DNA of 64,000 nt, taken from assembly GCA_001579985.1 (NCBI GenBank), contig LRSR01001232.1, positions 43,528 through 107,527 of the forward strand, written 5' to 3'. The notes beneath the pieces are model-generated. The model had not been told where the DNA came from. It saw nothing but the letters and a program-made list of their open reading frames with translations, and did not search any database. Positions 1 to 12,500 of the stretch are shown here, piece after piece. Position 1 is the stretch's first letter; every line of letters begins with the position of its first letter. A program made the position numbers and the translations under genes. Source of the stretch: Hypsibius dujardini (taxonomy: Eukaryota; Tardigrada; Eutardigrada; Parachela; Hypsibiidae).

Positions 1-652
1 TAATTGGGGATATTATCTTTTCCGCTGTTTCAGTTTGTGCTCAGGCTTCTATATGTAGGTAGGGTGTAGAAAGGCTCTTGTTTTGTATAATAGCTTTTAC
101 AGTGTAATGGTTTTGGCTAGGCTAGCAGACCCTTGTAATTTTCATGTACAATGTATAGTTGAGATTTGAGAATTACTTTTTTGCTGGCAAGCTGTCAGTT
201 CGCTTTCCCTGAATATTCTTCATTAACTAAGTTGTACGTAAGTATTTTTTATGCAGATATAGTTGGTTCTACTTTCTGACATTTTACTCGCTTTGTTGGT
301 GGCTGGCTGGTCTTTAATCATTAAATTAATCCTTCTTTTCGTTCTAAAGTTTGCAACGAGGAAACGATGGATCACGCGCTGCTGGGTACAAAAAGAATTA
401 TGTTTGTTTACGCTTCAATATTGTTGTCTATGGATCAATCCCACACTTTACTGTTGGTACTACTTGTGTAATACGGGCACGAGTATCAACAGTTCTTCAA
501 ATCGGTCCGATATATCGCCAATGCCGACCCTGTTAACAGAAGAGTCCTTGAAACATATCCTTGTCCGGCATGCGCGTTTTAGCGACTCACGTGAAATCTT
601 GCTATTGCTCCACCCCTTCTGATACGTTCTTGATCACGAGCAGGTGATATGC
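1..652. other. Non-coding flank downstream of the SLC6 gene
   Basis: I see no coding region in this stretch. The open frames here are short and show no family similarity, and no exon with matching splice sites joins them. It should hold the 3' untranslated region of the minus-strand SLC6 gene. Confidence 0.5.
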
Positions 653-3600
653 TCAATCCCACTTTCTGTAGCTCAAGTAATTGGTCAGCATAAATGTAGT
701 GCATAAATTCAGCACAAAATGCTGCGAAGATGTATCAACCTGGCTCAGGGTTCCCTTGCTCTTTGCCATCTGAATTATTGCCACAATTGGGATGAGAATT
801 GTGGTGGATAAACTGAAGACCCAACCAGCTGTTGTCGCCCACTGAGGGTACCTGTAATGTCAAATGCAGACTTATTATTCAAGAGATAGCAGTCTTCTTT
901 TCTTCCCTGGGTCTTTCTTGTGTCCCATTTCCTTTCAGTTTTTGCGTTTCAGCCAACTCGGCCCAAGCCTTAGTGTAATAAGTCTACCTTGTAGTTTGTA
1001 ACTCTAAATTAACTTACATGTAACTGTCATATTTGAGGGTGGGGAAAGTAATTGCCGCTGCAACGATTGCAGTCAAGAGGAAAAGCGGAGAAAAGAACTT
1101 CCAACACAATCTCCAGAAAAGGCCGGGAGGGGCGCCCAGCATCTCCGTGATATCAACAGAGAACTGCTCAATCCCGTAGAACCAGGCCACAGCAATTGCT
1201 TCGAAAAAAGCAACAAAAAGCAGTGAGACCCCTGCCGCGAAGGTGTCGAACCACTGGAAAAACATGGGGAAATGTGCATGCAATAAAAATTCCGTAATTT
1301 TCCAAGAAGGGAGAGAACGTCTTATTCGATCATTTATTCGATCAAGCCTGTATATAATTACCCGTCCGAATGTACTGTTATGCACCATGAATGCACCATG
1401 AATGCACGAATTCACTTACCTGGAAGGTATATATTCCCGACTGGAAAATAGACTATTTTTTACTACTGGCGACCTCGTATTATGATGCTATATGGTATGG
1501 TACGTTACGCTTCGAACCGGAGTGCAATTGACTAATCCGACGCAAAAGGACAGCAGGCAAATGGTGGCGGTTAGAACGAGGCGACTGTGACGTGTTCGTT
1601 GGAAGAAATCCTTAAAATAATCACATATTCCTGTCAGGATTGACTCCATTCCACCCATCTGTAAAAAATGTGGCAAATCACTATTTTTGTGACGTTGCGA
1701 AGTATCACTGTAGTAATTATTCATTTTATTTTGGTCAATTGAAACGTACCGAGCTGTCCAAGCCCAAAGTTAATAGCATGAGAAAAAAAAGGACCGACCA
1801 GAACGGTGCTCCCGGCAAAGCTAAAAGTGACAGATTTGTTCGCTTTTAATATAACAGTTTATAGCTCTTAATGTTGAACTCACTACTGATGGCTTCGGGA
1901 TAAACTTGAAACACTAGTCCCGGACCTGAAGTACATAACAATTACATAAATATAGTAATATATAGTAGTAATGAAGTAACGAACCATTCTTCGCTACATG
2001 GTCGATGCCGACATTCTGTCGAGCAGACATGTAGCCCAAGTAGGCAAAGACAACAAAACCAGAAAAGATACTGGCGGCGGCATTCGCCGCAACTGTAATG
2101 AGGCAATCTCGACGGCAGTTGTGATGAAACTTATTATAGCTCGCTAGGGCCAAATGTACTCCAAACCCAGCGCCGGTAGAATAAAAAACCTGTACTGCAG
2201 CATCTATCCAGATCTGGAAAGATATTTTCTAAAATGAATATATTTATATATATATATATTCTTATATAATCTAATCGATATTTATCTAATTATCGCAATT
2301 ATTAAAACTGATCGGTTATTTCTTTAATTCACTTAAGAAACACCAGCGTACCTGTGCCTCGAGCAGTCGCTTCAAGTCAAAGGTCATATAGTATTGGACG
2401 CCATCTACAAACCATCAGAAAGAAATCAAGAGTGGAGGCACGAGATGTGCTTAACATTGCATGTGACATACCTACAGCTCCCGGTAGGAAAATACCGCGA
2501 ATAAAGAGTATGAGGAGAATACAATAAGGAGCGATAGCAGTCACCCACACGACCTAAGACAAATTTAAACTGCCTCATTGATCGCCAAATTTATATGATG
2601 TAATGTATCCCAATACATCGCAATACAATATATATCTCAATATATCTCAAATGGAAAGAAAGAACAATGTTTTGGAGCTACCTTTCCACTACTCCTGACG
2701 CCTTTGAACAGGGCAAAAAATAGGACCACATAGGTCAAAGCGAGACAACCGACTAGAAGGAGAAAGCAACGGGCATATGCTCTTCCAATTGGAATCACTG
2801 CTAAATCGTACCAGTTCAGTAAACCACAATACCTAGTTGAGGCCTTGGCCATCCAATGTTATCGAATCCAGAGTCTTTATTCAAGCCAAGAACGAAAAAG
2901 CTGCAACAAGCGTTTGATATAGTTTTTGCGTCCGCTGTATTATATGAAAAAGTTGTACTATCGGTTAGGGAGATTTTCTTTTTTTCCTTTTAATCAGTTT
3001 GATGTGATAAAATAACGTGTTCCTGATTGCGTATTTACTCAAAGTAGTCTTGGGCAGCAGAGCGTGGAAGGCCTTTGGCGGAGGCGTTGCCGTAATGGGC
3101 TATGGTATCATTGCTATCGCAAGTGGGGCTGGCCCAGTCATCTGCAATTAAAGCCGCTACATATACAGTAATTATTCTTCAAGTTGAGCAGATTATTTGC
3201 ACAATATTAAGCTACTACTGAATGGTCATCCCTGTGATTCTCTAATTTTCCCTAATTCCCAAGTTGACGTTTTTTGGAGGAAATGTATTGCAAATTAAAA
3301 CGTTCACAACAAACCGTCTTCTATTTCCGCGTTTCTGTGACTTACTTGGGCCAGCCCATGATTGATTTTGACAACTGGACCATGGTAACTCAGGTGTGAG
3401 TGAGGCAAACAGGTAGAAGAAGGACCATGCCAGAATGTTGCTGAAAATTGTTTTCTAATAAAACTATTGCAACACAGAACATTGAAACTGATGAAACTTG
3501 CTTGTAGTAGAAGGAGGTGTAGAAGGACACCACAGCAGCGCAGAATCCGATCCCTACTCGACAAAGGCCATTATTGCATCTTTTCAGGGAATGAAATGTA

Positions 3601-4498
3601 GCTTACAATTAATGTGTAATACCGACCCTGAAAGATGGGCGCGATTTGTGTCCAGACCGAAATGGGTCCCTGAAACATTGAAATCAATGTGAGAAACGAT
3701 GGAGGTGTACGTATCAGTAACAGTATACAGTAGGTGGCTGGCATTTCATTTGCTCAATCCCCCCATTAATCCTCTTTATTACATTCAAATTTACGTTATT
3801 CTCCCGAAAAAAATGTCAAGTGTTGCTCATACTAGCTTGACAAAACATCCTGTCACCAGAACAGGTGATGTGGTCGCAAACTGAAGATTTGATTTGTGCA
3901 ATGAATGCTGCTGTTACTATTTGCTAGAGTGACGCTCATTGACCGTTCAGTTCAATTGACATACCTGTCGATGGTACTGCCCAATTAACAGCTCCAAGTA
4001 TAATAGAGGCACTGCTCCGATGATGAGCATAATAAAATACGGTATAAGAAAGGTCCCTGTAAATAAATTCAATTGATTATCAGATATGCCCGGCAGGACC
4101 GATGCAACCGTAATACGCACAAGCGTATATATACAGTATATCATATCATTACCTCCGCCGTTTTTGAAGGCATAGTACGGAAACCGCCAAACTGCAGCGA
4201 GGTCCACGGCAAAGCCGATAATACTGAGGAGAAAGTCCATTCCGCTGGACCATGTCTCTCGATGATCGCACATATCGTCAACCATAGAAGAAGCGCCATT
4301 TCTCGTTGACACATTGTCCACTATAGAAGTAGATGTGCGACTCTCGGTTGCAGCTCCAGTGGGTGAATGGAGGAGACTCGTTATGCCATTTAACTCGCGC
4401 AATGAGCGCAATGGGGTCGTCTCGGTGCAAGAAGACTCCCGGTGTGGTTCTGACCCACCGGAAATAGGAACATGATTTGCTGGATTGATTTTGGCCAT
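653..4498 (-). CDS. SLC6 family sodium-dependent monoamine-type transporter
   Basis: This is a plasma-membrane neurotransmitter:sodium symporter of the serotonin/dopamine group, about 670 residues over roughly 16 exons, the usual family size. Exon 1 (4498 to about 4152) carries a hydrophilic N-terminus and TM1 with RETW, then the FAVDL and VWRFP motifs. The Asp in FAVD is the amine-binding residue of monoamine carriers. Later exons give GQYHR (TM2), an extracellular loop 2 with two Cys and Asn glycosylation sequons (about 3050-3400), KGVRSSGK (about 2700), [16 protein letters not shown] (TM6), the TM7 Asn, LGLDSS (TM8), AWFYGIEQF (TM10), and a last exon ending at TGA, 653-655. Oddly, the Gly-Asn before VWRFP is Ala-Ala (4193-4198); that Asn normally binds sodium at Na1. 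The other sodium and chloride ligands I can align are kept. The family is clear; the substrate is not. Confidence 0.9.
2248..2270. repeat. AT-rich simple repeat in an SLC6 intron
   Basis: A short TA-dinucleotide run lies in an intron of the SLC6 transporter gene. No function is suggested. Confidence 0.6.
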
Positions 4499-5313
4499 CA
4501 GGTTTGCAGTGTTAGAACGGTTAGAAGTATCAGCATTGTTGTATGCTGATTCTGATTCAAGGATAATGACATATACTGTATGTAGTATAGAGCAAGATGA
4601 ACAAAGTAAGCGAGCAGTAATAATACTAAGAGTCGAAACGTTTAGGGAAAGAAAATGAAAAGTTTAGAAGGAAGGGAAACCACTCCGTTTGGCTGGCTGG
4701 GTCGGATTGGCGTTGACAAGTCCAAGTGCATTGTCGTGAGAGACCTGTTTGTAGTAATTTGACGCTAATTACACGAGACCCTTTGTCCTGTTCTGTCACT
4801 TTTTTACTTTTGACTCAATCTCTATTGAAGCATGTCGCTTGTTGCGGTAATTCCGTCCTCAACGAGAAAGAAGTGTGCGAAACATCAAAGCGGAATGTTA
4901 TCCGGAGGCGCTTTACAAGTTAATCTGGCCCAGCTGTCAATGCTGATGTCACTTATTACTGTAGCATCCGCTACACTAGTAGCTTTGCACCGTCTCCTTC
5001 CTTACAAAATAATGTGGAAGCTGAGGCACATAAGTTGCAAATAAGTTCTGCTGCCATGACGTAAAAATATTTCGCAGAACTCTACCGTACGATCCTTAAA
5101 AATCTACAAACTGTATAATTGTTCTCTGTGAAGCGATATATTTATAGATAAATATCTTGCCTATGGGGAACCCAGGGTACTGAGAGTTGACACAAAGTAG
5201 TTGTGAACTATTGTTACAGTAGTGTAGTGAATGAATGAATCGCGTGCAAGTTTACCAAGTCTAGTTCTCCTTTCGAAAGATTTCAACTTTCAAGAAAGTA
5301 CTCTGTCGCCCAA
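4499..5313. other. Intergenic region between PAL and the SLC6 gene
   Basis: This stretch lies between the 3' end of PAL and the 5' end of the SLC6 gene, both on minus. It must hold the SLC6 promoter and possibly non-coding 5' exons. I find no convincing coding exon; the short plus-strand open frames at 4726-5044 match nothing. Confidence 0.5.
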
Positions 5314-7161
5314 TTAAGCAGGAAGCTTGAAGTCTTGATTTTCGAACTTCCACACCGTGGGCTGTGGGGAGAGGTCAGCCACATACAGGTAATGACCGTC
5401 TTGACTGACAGTCAAGCCGTGGGGGGCTTTCAGCACGACGCCATCCTCAGCTGGATTCCATGTTTGAACCTCCGAGCTCAAGACGTTGATACTGAATATC
5501 ATGATGGGCTTATCTTCCAGACCGAATCCCACTCCATTGACAGCATATAGGCGATTCACTGTGTTAATTAAACAAAAGTAATCAAAACATAGTGTAGAAT
5601 CATTTGTCCATTTCTGACTTACCTGCTTGGCTATAGCGAATTGCAAAAACTCGAGAGAGAGACGGATGAGCCACCTGGAGGACAAATCGGCCAGCTTGGG
5701 AGTTAGCTTCTAAACCAGCGGTAAAACACTGAATCTTCTCCCCCTCGCGATTAGCCACACAGATGAGGTCGTAATTTTCGAGTAGGGCCAAACTATGCGG
5801 AACATTGAGTGTATCGCCAGCATCCGTCAGTCCGGATATGGTGGGGCGCCCAAATTCCAACAGAAATTCGCCCTCTGCGGAGAATTTTATGATTCGGGAA
5901 TTGCAGTAACTATTATAAGAAGGAAGGAGTCAAATCAGCTACAAAAAGTTCAAGATACAGTACATAGCGAACATTTAACATACCCATCTGCCACAAAGAA
6001 GGAACCATCTCTTGCCACTGCGACATCCGTAGGCTATTTAAAAAATAACATGACGGATAAGAGCAAATCATCGCATCAGCACAACTCGGGACCATACTTT
6101 GCAAAAATGTGATTGATCCGATCCCGGTACACCGGCCGTGCCAAGAACTAAGCTAGTCTTCAAACTCGCGGGATCCACCTTGAAGACCTGCCCAAAAAAA
6201 TTAGTTACTTGCAACGTCGTTGACAACGAAAACACGGTTCAGCTACCAGGGCGACTACTTTTTAACCAAGCCCTGCTGCAATTTCCGTATCCGTTCAGCA
6301 CTTTATACCAAAGCCGTCTTCGTACCTGATGAAGAGCGACGTCCGTAATCCAGAAATACCCTCTTCCGTCTACAGATAGACCGTGCGGCAGGAAAAATCT
6401 TTCAGAGAAAAGGAAATCAAGTACACGTAAGAAATATTTCCTTGTATGACGGTAAAAGACCGTCGGGTCTACGCTGTATACTGCGGTTAATCACCTATCA
6501 CGACCCCAACTGTGCAATTGTTCTCCAGTTATGCTGTCTGAAATGTCAGAGAGGTAATAAGACGGCAACTAATGTTGGAAACATCCCAGGACTATCGTTT
6601 GCCAACTAGTACTAGAAGTACAGTGTAGTACCTATCCCAACCAAAACGTCCTCTTGAATAGGCCCTTTCTCCAAGTTCTGGTAGACGTTGGACAAATTAA
6701 AACAACTAGGATACATAAAAATAAGCAACTTAATACAATGCTAAGAGGTGCTGAAGATAAAATCATTCTTTACCCTTCATTCCAACGATTAGGTCCGCGA
6801 TGCAAAATGAAGAGCTCCCCGTTTGAATGGGATCCCCATTCAGCGATACCACTTACGTCACCATATGCTACGTTTCTCAGAGGCCATACGGCACTGTCAC
6901 CTTCGCCACCCTTGACCTTGACATATATCAAGCTTTAAATTTACGTTCAGATACTCCATCCAGTATTCAAATTCAGGTACAATACAAGAACATACCATTG
7001 CCAAACATTTTTCTACATAAACGGGAATATCTTGACTCGGATATCATTTCTGACCTACCTCATTAATCTCCGTTCCGGGTCCAGGTTTTGGCTCAATCTT
7101 TTGACTGGCTGCGATGGAGCCGAAACAAACAAGAATGAAGAGGCCTTTCCATATTGCCATC
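5314..7161 (-). CDS. Peptidyl-alpha-hydroxyglycine alpha-amidating lyase (PAL)
   Basis: PAL cleaves peptidyl-alpha-hydroxyglycine to an amidated peptide and glyoxylate, the last step in making amidated neuropeptides in the secretory pathway. The start at 7161 gives a clear signal peptide (MAIWKGLFILVCFGSIAAS). NHL-type beta-propeller exons follow. Family residues in order are HRGPNRW (catalytic Arg, about 6800), FLPHGLS (zinc His, about 6390), VDPASLK, PTDVAVA, GYCNSRI (catalytic Tyr, spliced near 5910-5980), VPHSLAL (zinc His, about 5790) and APHGLTV (third zinc His, about 5420). The frame ends in TAA at 5314. There is no PHM monooxygenase part, so this is a stand-alone PAL as in other arthropods. 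The residue after the third zinc His is Gly, where vertebrate PAL has Asp. One exon edge near 6400-6450 is unresolved. Confidence 0.88.
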
Positions 7162-7474
7162 TTGTGCAGAAGGTCCTTATACGACGAACAGATACGGCCT
7201 GATAAGAAAAAGGGAATGCGAACCCGCAATGGATCACGGGATGGGATAACCCTTCAGCATCATCACAGTACTCGAGCAAACCGATTACAGGACGTGCGTC
7301 AGTAAATCCAGCAAATCGATAATTCTAAAAATCGATACAGCCTTTGCACTGGGCGCTCCTTTATCTCGAAAATAGCGTACCGGGACAACGTCCCATACTC
7401 CCGCGCACCATGTACACGTAGCTCATTAATAGCTGAGAGAAGAGGCGCAATAAGAAGAGAAAAAGCGACTTTGA
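7162..7474. other. Short intergenic spacer between CREB3-like gene and PAL
   Basis: This spacer of about 310 bases separates the stop of the CREB3-like gene from the PAL start. Both genes are on minus, so it should hold the 3' UTR of the first and the promoter of the second. I see no other feature. Confidence 0.5.
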
Positions 7475-9105
7475 CTAAAATGCTAATGTACGATTCTGTG
7501 AAAGAGTGACGGATATCTTGTCTCTCTGCCCGTTACGCATGTTGTCACGAACTATTTCCTGGTGCGAGTTGACCGGAGTAGAATTAGTCTTTCTTGGGAG
7601 AAGAGAATCATGGTCCTCTCTTGGCATCCGGAAGCCATCCTTTGCCAACGGAATGCCATAGAGTCTTGGTTCAGGTGGACCGTCGAAATTGTACATAATT
7701 CGTGAAGGCACTAAATCATCAAAAGTCGCGTTTAATGACAGTTTGCATGGAGCGGAAGATGCCGAGCCGTCATAGAGGACAAACCTGGCGCCATATTGTC
7801 CCCTTGGTAATCTCCGACAAGAAGCTCTTTTTCTCCCTCGACTGAGTTGGTCTGCGTGTACGGAGCTACTACTAGACAAACCGAAAGCACCAATGCCATC
7901 AAGCAAGTTCCGGTCGCCTTCGTGGTGCGAGTTGCCCGGCCAAAAATGTTCTGCAGAGTCTTCAGCTGCTGCTGCAATGAAACATTCTCCTTCTCCAACT
8001 CCTTGACACGCTTCTGCAGAGCTTTGTTCTGGGTGGTCACGTCTTTAACCTAGGACAATCCCAAATGAGCAAACGACTCAAATCTATCATACAACTACAG
8101 TAGAAACATACAACGACCAAGACCATTATACCTGATCTTCCAGTGTATCCATGTAAACCTTCTTCTTTCGCCGGCTCTCTTGGGCGGATTTCTGAAAAGA
8201 CAAACATCAACATCAGTGCATTATGTGTCAAACAGCAAGGCCATCCTTGCGGGCGAAAATAAGTAGGAACAATGTTAGTATGACTGATTACCTTATTGCG
8301 GATCTTGCGACGGATCTTCTTGAGGGTGCGCTCCTCTTGCTTGGTAAGCGGATGAGACTTGGGGAGAGTGAGACCTTCCTTCTTCAAAAGAATCAGTTCC
8401 TCTCGGCTAAGAATTAACTCCTCTTTGCCGTTGTCAGAAGCAGAGCTGATGGAATGAGTCGACTTGGGCGATCCTTGAAGACTCGGGCTGTCCGATGACA
8501 CTGATCCGTCATCACTGCAGCTGGACGAGATGCCCGACGAAGAGGATGAGAAGGCGCACTCTGACGGCAGTTGCTGCAGATAAGCGCTCAATTCCCCCAG
8601 AGCCTCCAAGTCGAGATCTACAACGAGGAAACAAATGTTGAACATAATCAATCAATCAATCAAGGGAGGAAGCGATGAATAGAGTGAGAGAACTTCTCAC
8701 TTTCACACAGGCCATATCGTGAGAGTTAACGTTACAAGGTGCTGGTACTGTAGTACTTTCCACTTACCAGAACAAGAAGAGAGTTCTTCCATCCCCGGAA
8801 GGATGTCCATCATCCTGTTCTCCTGTCCGGTCATCAAATTTAAACCCAAGACACCTTCCCCTTCCTGATGTCCTTCCGTTTGTTCTCCCAAAAGGGATAG
8901 GAAGTCATCCGACAAATCCTATCATCATCCAAAGACAACTTTTTAGAAAGAAAGTGCAATCTCGAATCTTCTATGTGTCCGTCCATCCATCCATCCGTAC
9001 CATGTCAAAGGCAGGTGAATCCTCCATTTTGATATTCTCATTCACATCCCCCACTCCAAACAATAAATCCCACAGACCGCGGCCTCCATTCGCTGCTTCC
9101 GACAT
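7475..9105 (-). CDS. CREB3-like (OASIS/CrebA group) ER-anchored bZIP transcription factor
   Basis: Members of this group sit in the ER membrane and release a nuclear bZIP fragment after proteolysis to drive secretory-pathway genes. Five exons are seen from ATG 9105. Two acidic exons (9105 to about 9003; about 8919-8768) are followed by a Ser-rich exon ending in the group-specific segment before the basic region ([20 protein letters not shown], to about 8294). Next come an exon with the basic region ([19 protein letters not shown], 8193-8133) and the leucine zipper. A membrane span, [18 protein letters not shown], follows directly. In the same exon the frame stops after 28 more residues, but a 74-base GT-AG intron (7711-7784) joins it to a second open frame ending at 7475. 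That gives a lumenal tail of about 100 residues with sequons. The basic region excludes XBP1 and ATF6. I see no RxxL site-1-protease motif close to the span. Confidence 0.88.
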
Positions 9106-9515
9106 CCTCTAATAATAATGGCCTAAATAAAGAACAAATCTCAAAGTACTCCCACAAGAAAAGAGACAAGATGGAAAAAGACGGCGACCTAGAAGCCAAG
9201 ACGAAAACAGCTGTCGACGTCATATCAGTGCCACGTTGCCACCTGCATGATTCATCATGACTCTGGCTTAAGCAGTCTTCTGCCTAAACATTAAGCAAAC
9301 AAGTCGCGGCTGGCTAACATTGATTGGTGCATTTTTAAGCCAACCCACAGGCCTATTCTATCACAAAATTGTTATTTTACTGTTTATATATTATATTATT
9401 ATTATTGGGGTAATAATTTGTGCCCTTCTTTGGCTTTCTCCTCGTTTTTAAGCTTTCCCACGTTGACCAGGTGTGAGCGAAGACTATTTTGGAATTGGGA
9501 AAGAGGGAGAGAGAG
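9106..9515. promoter_or_regulatory. Divergent promoter between CREB3-like gene and Pez
   Basis: About 410 bases separate the start codons of the two divergently read genes, so both core promoters must lie here unless upstream non-coding exons exist. A GACGTCAT element (9215-9222, one base short of a full CRE) and a CCACG element (9231-9235) sit about 110-130 bases upstream of the CREB3-like ATG. Members of that group bind CRE-like and CCACG-containing sites, so self-regulation is possible; this is inference. Confidence 0.4.
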
Positions 9516-12500
9516 ATGCCCTTCGCTCTACGTCTGAAGAAAGTTCGACGTTATGATGTTGCGCGGAAAAATTTATTCCTTTTGCCGGTTCAGTTGTTGG
9601 ACAATACCATCATGGAGTGTACCATGAATGAGACTAGTACAGGTAAGTTCACCGTTCGAATGAGAAAGAAGAAAGAAATGTGAAAATCTCAGCCATGGCT
9701 TCCAGAGTTGTTAGAAATAGAATCAATCAATCAATGAGTCAGTCAATGCCCGTGAGCGACGTTATGAAAATACGAAAGTACACTACGAAAGTTCTTATTG
9801 TTTGTTTCAGGTTTGGATCTTCTTCACCACATTGCCCAACGCTTAACGATTGGTGAATGTCAATATTTTGGCATCAAGTTCATCAACCGCCATATGCAGT
9901 ATGAATGGCTTGACTCGAATTTACCTTTGAAAGAGCAACTACACAATTGTGTCAGCGAAGTCTTCGTCAAATTCTCAGTCCGCTTCTACATCCGCAACAC
10001 CAGCCAGCTGAAGGATGACTTTACCAGATACCAATTTTTTCTGCAGTAAGCTTACAAAATTCGGATTTGGTAGTCAATCAAGACACTTGTTAAAATGTAC
10101 AACATTCTCCTTTCGTTCAGGTTACGGAATGAGATCATCGAAGGTGCATTGTTGTGAGTTTACTATAATAAATGTTGGCGACCTCCTATACTTATTACTG
10201 AATACTGTCACTGATAACTACAGTTACTAATAAGTTTCCCTTTCCTCCCAACAAAAGATGTTCCACGGAGCAGGCAGTACTACTTGGAAGTTACAGTTTG
10301 CAGGCCGCATACGGTAAGACTCGAATTATTCCCTTGGCTCTTGGATGGATGGGGACTTTCAACTGTTGTGCGCTCTCTTTCTTGTGCAGGTGACTTTGAT
10401 CCAGAGCGGCATTCTCCACGCCATCTTCGCGATTTTTTCCTATTACCCAAACGGATGTCTTCTCAGGAAGAGCTTTTTTTGTCGCTACTTATTCAAGTTT
10501 CTGAAATCCATCGCTCTCTCCAAGGAATGTCACCGACTGAGGCCGAGGCTGCCTACATTGTCGAGTGCCAGAATCTAGAAGGTAAAGATAGTTATTTAAC
10601 TTCAAGATGAGTAATTGAATGTTGAGAGTTAAATCGTGGTTGCATATTGTCTTTGAAAGGGTATGGGGAGGATTACTACTCAGCCAAGGATGCTTCAGGA
10701 AACGACTTGCTTTTGGGCACCAGCACGTAAGTGAGAGCGATCAAGTCGGAGTCATTATGCTCTGTTTCTACTAATAGTAGTACAAGCACATATACCGGAG
10801 ACTCCGATGCTTTTTATCGGTTTGGTTATTTTCGTACAGTTAGTTAATGTGTCTGGTTCGGGAAAGTTCATGTTCTGGTAATAGTAGTAGTACCAGTACA
10901 TTCTTCCTATTGGTTTTACAGAATTGGAATCACCATCAAGCACCCTACTGGCCGGCCTCTTCTCTCAATATCTTGGAGTAATCTCAAGAGCGCATCGTTA
11001 GCTAAAAAGAGGTCCATTTGTCTCGAATGTATCGGTTCGGGGAGGTCTTCACAGCGGGTGGTACAGGTCTTCCTCGAAAATGCCGATTTTTCTGCGTACG
11101 CATTCTTATTCACACATTCACCCCAATCCTGAGGCAATTTATAGAATCAGGCTTCACTATACGAAATGTTTCCCGCTTTTATTTCCAGTTATGTGCTATC
11201 CAACATAACATTGCAACAGGAGTTTTACGCGAACGAGGATAGCTGCATGCCACCTGTATCCTTACCTGATGCCGACCTCCAGCACTTGAAACCTTACGGT
11301 TTGATGTTCCGTCCGGATCCTTCTCTACAGTCGGTGGTAATCTCTAAGCAAATGGCTGAAGTTGCTCAGAAATTCTCTCGGCCCGATGTAGCAGAAGCAC
11401 GCCTTTGTGTTGGTAAGCGTTCACTGCACACATTTCATCATTCGATTGAGATTGCCGGCGTTATTAAGTACTTTATCTGCCTTTGTTGTAGACGAAGGAG
11501 TTTTCAATCGTAAACCTGGCCCGGCTTATCGGGAAACCCCGTCGTACCATGCGACCGTCAACGACTGTGCTGAATCAAAGAATCTCCATGTGGGACAACA
11601 GTACTCATCCAGACTAAGCTCGGTCTCGTATGAGAAAGAACTACGTGAGCGATTGGAGTGCGGTTCGAGCAGAGCTCATTTTCCGTCAACCGACAAACGG
11701 GTAGGAGATGCTAATACTAGCAGTACTCCCGAATTAAGGATTTCCAACTTTCCCGCTTCGGACAATTCCCACCGACAGTCCATCAGCAATTCAACCCCTG
11801 ATCTACTTTCCACTACGTCCTCGGCAAACCGAAAGAGGCCTGCGATTCAGTCCAACGAGATGCAATATGATCTGCAGATGATGCGGTTGGCAGCCTTTGA
11901 TGGTGTCGGAGATCTTTCCGGCTCATTTTACTCATACTCTAATGATCCAGTGACTCAGTCTCGGTCCGTTTCGCCTGCTGAGCACGGGGCAGAAGCAAGA
12001 CGAAATTCCCGTTCTTTCGCGTCATCGGCCCCTTCAAATCCAATCCGCCCCGACAGCGCGGTTGACACAGATATTTCTATCAAGGATACCCGGCGACTGG
12101 ATTTGGAGAAACGTTTATCTTCTGGCAACCTGTTAATTGAATTCGAGCAGATTCCAAAAAAGCGGCAGCATAGGCAAGACAACTGCAGTGTGGCAATCCT
12201 GACTGAGAATAAACATAGAAACCGGTATTTTGTAGAATGGTTTCTTAATATTAGGTTTTCTGACGTTCCATTTTATCTATCTTTTTGTTGCTTTTTTGCA
12301 GATATGCAGATCTTCTTCCTTACGGTAAGAACTATACAGAATGTAGAATTCAGTTTAATTTTATTATTGATCAGCTTCTCTTATCTTTCTAGACGACACC
12401 CGCATTCATCTTGGCAATCCAACTAGGAAGAACGCTAACGGCTACATCAACGCTTCTGATATTATTTTAAAGTGTGAAGGACTTGAAAGGCGGTAAGCAA

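Noticed and set aside
263-622. 119-codon open frame near the window start
   Set aside because: No recognisable domain and no matching exon; it most likely lies in or near the 3' UTR of the minus-strand SLC6 gene.
7732-7906. Overlapping open frames in the bZIP gene, suggesting XBP1-like IRE1 splicing
   Set aside because: The basic region, the segment before it and the membrane span are CREB3-type. The frame change is explained by an ordinary GT-AG intron of 74 bases, not by a 20-26 base hairpin intron.
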